From Rodentolepis nana (lineage: Eukaryota; Platyhelminthes; Cestoda; Cyclophyllidea; Hymenolepididae), in NCBI GenBank assembly GCA_900617975.1, contig UZAE01013337.1, positions 1-14,662 of the forward strand: a DNA stretch of 14,662 nucleotides. The letters run 5' to 3'. The notes under the pieces are model-generated. The model worked only from the letters and a program-made list of their open reading frames with translations, did not search any database and was not told the origin of the DNA. Position 1 is the first letter of the stretch. The number at the start of each line of letters is the position of its first letter. A program made the translations under genes and the position numbers. Of the stretch, positions 9,401 through 14,662 are shown piece by piece.

Positions 9401-12400
9401 TTTACTGTAGTTTGTAGCTTTTGCGGTGGAAATTTAGTCTGTTGTCATTTAATTTGTATATAAATTGGACGTGCTCCAAAAGTTCTCATTTGTTTTCCCA
9501 ACTCCTTACAGTTTTACATAAATGATACAAGTCGATTCGCTACTGTCTCCGAGTTGGTGCAGCATCACGAGAAGGTGGCTGACGGCCTAGCCTGTCCCCT
9601 CCTCTACGGCGTATCCAAACGTGACCAAAGTGGTGGTAATCGTAGTGGTGGTGCCCTGGATTCTGACTACGATGCCTGGGAAATTGACCGCACCGACATC
9701 ATCATGAAACACAAATTGGGTGAGTCTGCTCCTCCCACATGAGTCACTTGGGTTAATAGCTTATGGAATGATTTCAGTGGACTATTAGAGAGGTCATATA
9801 TGATGACGTAGAAATAATGCGCTTGTGTGTGTATGTGTGTGTGTGTGTGTGTCCTAGCATTTAATAGGCACCTTCAGTATATCCATGCTTGATTCCATAT
9901 TACTCCTGTGTTTTGGTTGTTCATTCTGATAGTTTAAAGCCGATCAAGAAAGCAGTGAGCGAATGGGAGAGCCACGTTGAAAGGTCGATTACTTCATTGG
10001 TCTTGGAAATCGAAATGCATCTCCGACATCTGTAATGCCGCGTTTACTACTCTTATCAGAGGTGATGGGCTCTCGGTACTCATTGGTACACATCTAATGA
10101 GCAGAATGGTCAATAAAGGTAGTGCACAATTCGAATGTCTCACCAGCCAGGCTCCATGATGCTATCCTTCTATGTAAAATGAATATTTGACGTTACTCTA
10201 TTCTATGCTTGCGAGTTGTCAACACGTCTTGTCTTCAGCCACCTTGTTGTTTTTAAGCTACTGTTATGAGCACTTTCAAATTAGTCTTTGGGTCACTTTT
10301 CGGCTGAATGATTTCCTCCAAAGGAACTCCAAAATAGGTTTTTATGGCGAAATTCCACTTTCCTTGGATTTTCTTAGAGGTATTGTAGATGAAGAATTAA
10401 TTTGAGCTCAAAGGAAAGGCCGATTTTCTGCAGCGAGTTCGGGTGATTCTACTGTGCTCTTTCCAAAAGAATAGTTCCATTACTATATCCATTTCATCGA
10501 TTCATGGCCAGTTTGTCCGGTATTTCGGCATTTGTGTGTGTGTGTGTGTGGTCGTTGTTGCTTATCGCAGTTGCGCTTCCTTTATCGATTTCTTTCCCAT
10601 CATTTATTGTTTTTTATCCATTCTCATCATAGGATGCATTCTCCTACTAAGGTATTTAAACTGCCACTCTCCTGGTTCCTTCTGCCATCGTCAAGTTTAA
10701 AGATGGCTTGTTAGGTATGATGTTTGTCATTTCAGACCGAGTGTATAATTTCTAGTCTGACTTTAGGCCAATCATGGATTGACGGACTTTGCTATTTTCC
10801 CATCCGGTGAAATGCTGAAGGAGACATTTCGCATCTAGCTGGAGAGAATCCCACCGGTTCCCCCCCCCCCATCTTCCCCTCCCCCCCTCTCTCTCGTCTT
10901 ATGTCTGAGTCACATGCATTTCCTTCCGCTGTCGCACACTCACTTACATAGTTTGTGTATGTTTAGCCTATCCTGAAGGCAACATATTTGAGACAGTTAT
11001 TGTAGTCATATATTTTAGATATCAAGATTGATTTATTACTAACAGTTTAAGGATAAGTAGTCAGGGACGATTGATGGGTCGGCTACATTTTCTTTGCCAT
11101 ATTTGATATCAGCTTAAATATTTGTTTCTCTATGTTTCATCTTCAGTGCAATATATCATTTCTAGGGTGGGGGCTATATAAGAGAGCTTAAACACCTATA
11201 AACACCAGAGTAGATGTCATTTATCTGAATTAGGAGATGGAATGTGTACTAGGGATCATTACGTCCAAAATAGGTTGAAAGTGGAAAGTGATAAATCCAA
11301 TCTTAAGTTTGCATAATCTTGACAAGTAAACATTGGAGTCATACTGAAGTGGAGATTGGTGTTGCGCAGAAAGTAGCGTGAGGAGCGTATTGCTAACAAT
11401 GAGAAATTAGGATTTCACCGATTAGTGATTAGAGTCAGTGGTTGGTACTACCAATCCCATACAGCCTTGAGAGCTCCCTCACATCTGTTGAGGAATAAGG
11501 GTGTTACGTCAGGAAGAGTATTGAAAATTGTTCAATGCTTCTAACTGGGTAGATTCTACCAAAACGTCTGCCTAGTATATTAAGGCTTAGTTGAAAATAA
11601 AGCCCCACTTTTCCTTACCTACCTTAGGCTTGGAAAATTGTGCAAATGTATTGTATCGAAATTGGCAACAGTATCGACCATTTCATATTGGGCTTACGTG
11701 GTGATGTCACAGGTTAATTCCACCAAGAAAAGTTTCATGGTTAGGATAGGTTTTGAATTTTAACTCACATGTATTCGAAAAGCCATTTTATATTAAATTA
11801 TAAATTGAGTTATCTATCAGCTCTTATCCTTAGTTGAAAGGTTGTTTTCATAGAGTGCTGGTTAATATCCACAGGTTTGAAACCGCCCACAATCCATTAT
11901 CTCGTGGTCACTCCACTGTCTCCTCAAATTTGTCAGTTCATTATTTCTCACCCTCAGTTGTACTTTAAAAGGTAACTCCTTTATTATTTCCGGTAAATTT
12001 ACTGGCTAAGGCTTACTGCGGATTCTAACAGGTTATGCATGGCGCATTTGGCTAATTGCGTGAGTAGCTAGTTCACTTTATCTTCAAAATTGTCAACCGT
12101 TTCTTTCTCTCTCTCTCTCATCATAGAAATTGTACTTTAGAACAGTAGCTTTTACCCTGACTTTCTCATACACTTTGTGCTCTACTGGAATTCCACTAAT
12201 GTCTCCTTATTTACCTAGTCACTGTTCTGCAACGCTTAGCATTGGATGTGAATTAAAGCAAGCGTCTCTCCAGCAGCGCATTTATTTACGGTTTTGCTTC
12301 CACCACTCCCCTAGAGTCCATGGCTTGACTCATCAGAATTGCCTAACAGCTCTTGATGATTCCCCTCTCAGTCCCTCTACCTATCAAAGTGTGTCCTACT

Positions 12401-12526
12401 CTACTATATACATCTCACTCTCCCTCTGCCTTTTTTTGCTTCATTTCAGGTTCGGGACAATACGGCGTTGTGTATGAGGCCATCTTCAAGCCCTATGATG
12501 TTACAGTGGCTGTAAAGACGCTCAAG
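6357..12526 (+). CDS. ABL: ABL-family tyrosine kinase, N-terminal 300 residues (five exons joined)
   Basis: Join 6357-6435, 6562-6702, 6777-7171, 9512-9719, 12450-12526; all introns are GT-AG and all phases agree. Order: N-cap with a Met-Gly-Ser start and nearby lysines (1-50), SH3 (about 51-109), Ser/Thr-rich connector (110-148), SH2 (149-240), linker (241-261), and the start of the kinase domain with its glycine loop (274-282) and ATP lysine K297. ABL kinases are actin- and adhesion-linked cytoplasmic tyrosine kinases, normally restrained by SH3, SH2 and N-terminal myristate. ABL identity is well supported by the SH2 and linker-kinase junction. A Src- or Tec-family kinase is much less likely given KHKLG-GQYG and TVAVKTLK. 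Odd points: changed SH3 pocket residues, a linker without prolines, and Val at the human Glu255 position. The catalytic loop, DFG, activation loop and C-terminal tail are outside the window. Confidence 0.9.
6436..6561 (+). other. Intron 1 (126 nt, phase 1)
   Basis: GT-AG intron, T-rich, within the compact 5' cluster. It splits Gly27. The AT-rich middle has no other content. Confidence 0.8.
6562..6702 (+). CDS. ABL: Exon 2: end of N-cap and first half of SH3
   Basis: The acceptor follows a short T-rich tract (TTTAG at 6557-6561); the donor is a good AAAAG/GTAAGC at 6703. The exon completes Gly27 and encodes residues 28-73 plus one base of Gly74. Residues 28-50 are polar, with no clear domain. 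From about 51 the SH3 begins with VLAISDYD, which aligns with the FVALYDF signature of ABL SH3 domains; Ser56 sits where the first conserved pocket tyrosine normally is. The RT-loop region (59-73) is about three residues longer than in human ABL1 and ends RKG, matching the TKG of ABL. Confidence 0.87.
6703..6776 (+). other. Intron 2 (74 nt, phase 1)
   Basis: Short GT-AG intron splitting Gly74 inside the SH3 domain. The donor is GTAAGC; the acceptor TTTTAAG follows a T-rich tract. Confidence 0.88.
6777..7171 (+). CDS. ABL: Exon 3: second half of SH3, long connector, most of SH2
   Basis: Encodes the end of Gly74 to Gln205, ending in phase 0. The SH3 half keeps the two key tryptophans (W89 in GGDW, W102 in RGW) and P104, but has Cys107 where ABL has its second pocket tyrosine. 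Residues 110-148 form a Ser/Thr-rich connector about 39 long, against about 10 in human ABL1. SH2 starts at WYHG (149-152), continues AEYLLNSGITGSFLVRESES with the phosphotyrosine-binding Arg174, and reaches the HYRI strand (195-198). The donor CAG/GTGATT at 7172 is weak after position +3. Reading through it adds 15 mostly hydrophobic residues before a stop at 7217-7219. Confidence 0.93.
7172..9511 (+). other. Intron 3 (2340 nt, phase 0)
   Basis: AT-rich intron between the two parts of the SH2 domain. I see no coding exon, RNA gene or transposon in it. It holds a short ATC repeat (about 7801-7816) and a run of ten G (8128-8137) preceded by GGGGTTA. An E-box-like CACGTG lies near 9302. Confidence 0.85.
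9512..9719 (+). CDS. ABL: Exon 4: end of SH2, SH2-kinase linker, start of kinase domain
   Basis: Acceptor CCTTACAG at 9504-9511, donor TTGG/GTGAGT at 9720. Encodes residues 206-274 plus one base of Gly275. FYIND and SRFATVSELVQHH complete the SH2 as in ABL (SRFNTLAELVHHH), followed by VADGLACPLLYGVSKR. The linker 241-261 is Gly/Ser-rich (SGGNRSGGALDSDYDAW), four residues longer than in human ABL1, and has no proline and no tyrosine at the human Tyr245 (isoform 1b) position. WEIDRTDIIMKHKLG (261-275) is nearly identical to ABL and is the best single piece of evidence for the family. The exon is visibly more GC-rich than its introns. Confidence 0.95.
9824..9852 (+). repeat. TG microsatellite
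   Basis: 29 bases of TG units with one A interruption, starting 104 bases after the exon 4 donor and therefore UG-rich in the pre-mRNA. Confidence 0.9.
10533..10550 (+). repeat. TG microsatellite
   Basis: Nine TG units inside intron 4. Confidence 0.9.
10860..10889. repeat. C-rich low-complexity block
   Basis: Eleven C, a short spacer, four C, T, seven C, then CT units. On the other strand this is a G-rich, potentially quadruplex-forming tract. Confidence 0.85.
11175..11182 (+). promoter_or_regulatory. TATA-box-like site in intron 4
   Basis: TATATAAG in a G-rich surrounding (GGTGGGGGC before, AGAGC after), the usual look of a TATA box, about 1.27 kb before exon 5. In AT-rich DNA it may be chance; no initiator or downstream first exon is evident. 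Confidence 0.2.
12450..12526 (+). CDS. ABL: Exon 5: glycine-rich loop and ATP-binding lysine
   Basis: A long pyrimidine tract ending TTTCAG precedes the exon; the donor is CAAG/GTATGC at 12527. It completes Gly275 and encodes residues 276-300 in phase 0: GSGQYGVVYEAIF and VTVAVKTLK. This is the nucleotide-binding glycine loop (ABL GGGQYGEVYE) and the VAVK lysine K297, equivalent to human Lys271. Tyr279 matches human Tyr253; Val281 replaces Glu255. The exon ends after KTLK, which as I recall is also an exon boundary in human ABL1. The next kinase segment (alpha-C helix) is not seen in the remaining 2.1 kb. Confidence 0.95.
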
Positions 12527-13128
12527 GTATGCAATCCACCATTTTGTTTACGCCATACGTCGCTTTTTTGTCCTTTTTTCGATCTATGTGAAAGCTGCAT
12601 CATAGATGGTATATAACAGACAATATAGTGCGCGAATCACGTCATCTACGTAGTGAACCATGTTTAATAATGCATATTAGACGAGGAACTATATCTACTC
12701 TGGGTATTGTAAGGAATATTTGCTTTAGTCTTTATTGAGTAATGGCACTTATGTCAATTCCGTATCGCGATTAATTTTCAGAATGTGTTTTTTCCCATCC
12801 CCTTCTCTATATTGCTGTGTGTGCTGACTATGTCAAAGTTGTCAAACCTCTCCCATCACCATCGTCCCGAATTGACATATTTATGGCTGTTTATGATAGA
12901 ACGATCTAAGGTGACACACTATATGTATATATGCGTTAATATAAACGAGTAACCACTCGCGGAAGATAGTTAGATCTTAAAATTGCGCAAGTCCTCGAGT
13001 TACGACCTAGATGAGCCATGAGTAGGTCAATAGAGGAGACTATCTTCCCCTTTACTAATCTGCGACTCCCTTTCTTAAAAGCTAAGATGGACGTGTTTGT
13101 TTATAAGGCAATAGGGTCAAATGAATGA

Positions 13129-13148
13129 GGGGGGGGGGGGGGGGGGGG
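13129..13148. repeat. Homopolymer run of 20 G
   Basis: Twenty consecutive G between GAATGA and AGAGG in intron 5. It can in principle form G-quadruplexes, and its true length is uncertain because such runs are prone to sequencing error. Confidence 0.85.
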
Positions 13149-13829
13149 AGAGGTGATTTGGTTGGGGTTGAATAATAGGCTGTGGAATAGCATCCAGCAT
13201 TTAGATGAAATCACATTTAATGCAACAGATTATAGTTCTTCGGGCCAAGGCAGGCTACTGCATGCTTATTAAGCCATATCTGGATTATAATGTTTGGGCG
13301 TGGTCGAACGTCTTTATGAATTGGCTTCTCGTGGAGGAGGAAAAATCGCTACTTGCCAGTGAGCATAAAATTGTTCATCACATGATAATTAGATTAAGGA
13401 GTTTATTAGATGATTTTTTTCCTAGCTCGTTAAGGAGGAGAAGGAGGGGGTGAGGGGGAGAGAATGTTTCAACACTTATTCTCTTGGACAATGTGAAATG
13501 ACACCCTGGAATCTCCGCGTGTTGAAGGGCAACATTTTGCTATCAATCTATTGGCCATGGCATTTGGGTATTTCGCTTAGTGAATACTCACCAAAAGGTA
13601 TTGTACCAATTATCTCTTATGATGACTGTTACGTCATGACTTATGCAAATACCTTTCTTGTGCTTATTTCGACTTGTTAGGGCCACGCGATAACCTCAGA
13701 TTACTTAGGAGCAATAAAAAAAGGTCTGCACGCCAAGGGGTTTTTGGATTGAATAAAAATATAAGCATTGGACATGGGTCAGTCACCCTATCATCGCACG
13801 ATCAAAAAAGGTTAATCATCAGCCATAAT

Positions 13830-13839
13830 CCCCCCCCCC
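13830..13839. repeat. Run of 10 C
   Basis: Ten C followed by TCTCCCC within intron 5. Confidence 0.85.
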
Positions 13840-13913
13840 TCTCCCCTAACTTCTTCCTACTTCACCTAATCAGAATCATAGTATCGTTTGTATCATATTT
13901 GCAAAATGTTAAG

Positions 13914-13931
13914 TGTGTGTGCGTGTGTGTG
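13914..13931 (+). repeat. TG microsatellite with a C interruption
   Basis: TG units broken once by a C, in intron 5. Confidence 0.8.
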
Positions 13932-14326
13932 CTGGTGCTTCTGCTGTAGTGATATATACTTTTAGCAGGGCAGAATACTACTTTTAGTTAATGTTTGTTG
14001 TTTTAGTTCTGAGTTGCAGTAGCTCCCTATTTCAATAAAATGTTGACGTTCCAGGACTTTTTGTTGATTTCAAATTGCTTGAGTAAGGTATTTACTGTGA
14101 TTTATTGTGGCGTTGGATCTATTTGCACTCACCTCTCGAGTAGGAATCAATACATAAATATTGAAGCTTTTGGTGGGGGTTAAATAAATGCAAGTTTAAA
14201 GGCTTCTTATTCTTATTACTGTTTGCTTTTATGAGCAAGCTTCAATTGAAATTCAATGGTAATTGTCTTACGGACAAAAAGTTGTAATGATGCAGGCAGT
14301 AAAGCGATTGCATACAAAGGATTGTC

Positions 14327-14332
<6 letters not shown>

Positions 14333-14361
<29 letters not shown>
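14333..14361. repeat. TA microsatellite
   Basis: Fourteen TA units ending exactly where the right-hand dispersed repeat begins. Confidence 0.95.
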
Positions 14362-14363
<2 letters not shown>

Positions 14364-14662
14364 AATGCCAGGCTTTATGATGGTTATCATTAGCCCTTTA
14401 GTTGACTTTAGGCTTCACAGAGGAAGAGGAATATCAAATCGAAAAAAGTCAAGGGGGGGTGAACAAAAGAGTGTTTAAAGATGTTAAAAAGACAGACAGA
14501 CACAAAGGCAGAGAAAAGGTAGGGTAAGTTTGGTGGAAGTGATTGAATATGACATACAGTGGGGTCATGGTAGTTTGAAGTCAGAAGTCACCTGCCCATA
14601 AATAGACTTTTTTGCCGTATGAGTATACGTTGCCCAGGGTGCACCACGTGGAGGTAAGTCTA
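14362..14662. repeat. Dispersed repeat, right copy (cut by window end)
   Basis: Same-orientation relative of 42-343, starting with CAAATGCCAGGC immediately after the TA repeat and running to the window edge. It shares the exact 46-bp core (14545-14590) and the CACGTG near its visible end. Relative to the left copy it has a 2-bp deletion near 14420 and many substitutions. An open frame starting upstream runs into it, but the frame is not maintained in the left copy, so it is not called as a gene. Confidence 0.85.

Larger units (their letters stand above)
9720..12449 (+). other. Intron 4 (2730 nt, phase 1)
   Basis: Separates KL and the glycine loop. It contains two TG microsatellites (9824-9852, 10533-10550), a C-rich block (10860-10889), a TATA-like site (11175-11182) and a strong decoy acceptor (12126). 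Open frames of 60-115 codons inside it show no homology I can recognise and are not called. Confidence 0.85.
12527..14662 (+). other. Intron 5, 5' part (phase 0, continues past the window)
   Basis: Starts after the KTLK codons. No sequence resembling the ABL alpha-C helix or later kinase exons is present. It holds a 20-G run, a 10-C run, a TG repeat, a TA repeat and the right-hand dispersed repeat. An 82-codon open frame (13205-13453) has no recognisable motif. Confidence 0.8.

Noticed and set aside
10147..10170. Short similarity to the start of the dispersed repeat (GCCAGGCT, ATGATG, TATC).
   Set aside because: The similarity stops after about 20 bases and the next conserved block of the repeat is absent; likely chance.
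12130..12477. 115-codon open frame overlapping exon 5.
   Set aside because: It reads exon 5 in a different frame from the clear ABL translation; its upstream part is pyrimidine-tract translation (Ser, Leu, Phe).
13205..13453. 82-codon open frame in intron 5, tested as a further ABL exon or nested gene.
   Set aside because: It does not match the ABL alpha-C helix region or any motif I know, and it ends in a low-complexity arginine run from a GGA-rich repeat.

Overview
This is animal (metazoan) nuclear DNA: AT-rich, intron-dominated, and carrying the 5' half of one protein-coding gene on the + strand. The gene is a cytoplasmic tyrosine kinase of the ABL family, read here as five coding exons (6357-6435, 6562-6702, 6777-7171, 9512-9719, 12450-12526). 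They join in frame through phase 1, 1, 0 and 1 introns and give the first 300 residues: a Met-Gly N-terminus, SH3, SH2, SH2-kinase linker, glycine-rich loop and the ATP-binding lysine. The rest of the kinase domain lies beyond the right edge. The ABL assignment rests on exon 4-5 segments such as WEIDRTDIIMKHKLG and VAVKTLK and on the SH2 block GSFLVRESESS. The organism cannot be named from the window. A parasitic flatworm is my best guess, from the mix of very short (74 and 126 nt) and multi-kilobase introns and the many simple repeats, but this is inference.

Layout: 1-343 holds a dispersed repeat. 344-6333 is 5' flank or a 5' UTR intron with no gene I can support. 6334-7171 is a compact cluster of a short 5' UTR and three exons. 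7172-9511 is intron 3, followed by exon 4. 9720-12449 is intron 4, followed by exon 5. 12527 to the end is the start of intron 5, and a second, same-orientation copy of the left-edge repeat starts at 14362 and is cut by the window end.

The most interesting signal is in the protein. Both sides of the SH3-linker clamp that holds human ABL inactive look eroded together. Two SH3 pocket tyrosines are replaced by Ser and Cys, the linker lacks the clamp prolines and its regulatory tyrosine, and the SH3-SH2 connector is about 29 residues longer. The phosphotyrosine-binding Arg, the SH2 activation-interface Ile and the catalytic elements that can be seen are kept. The glycine loop has Val where human ABL1 has Glu255, the same residue as the imatinib-resistance mutation E255V. 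The start codon is directly preceded, in frame, by a minimal ATG-TAG upstream ORF. I found no wholly new multi-gene system here.
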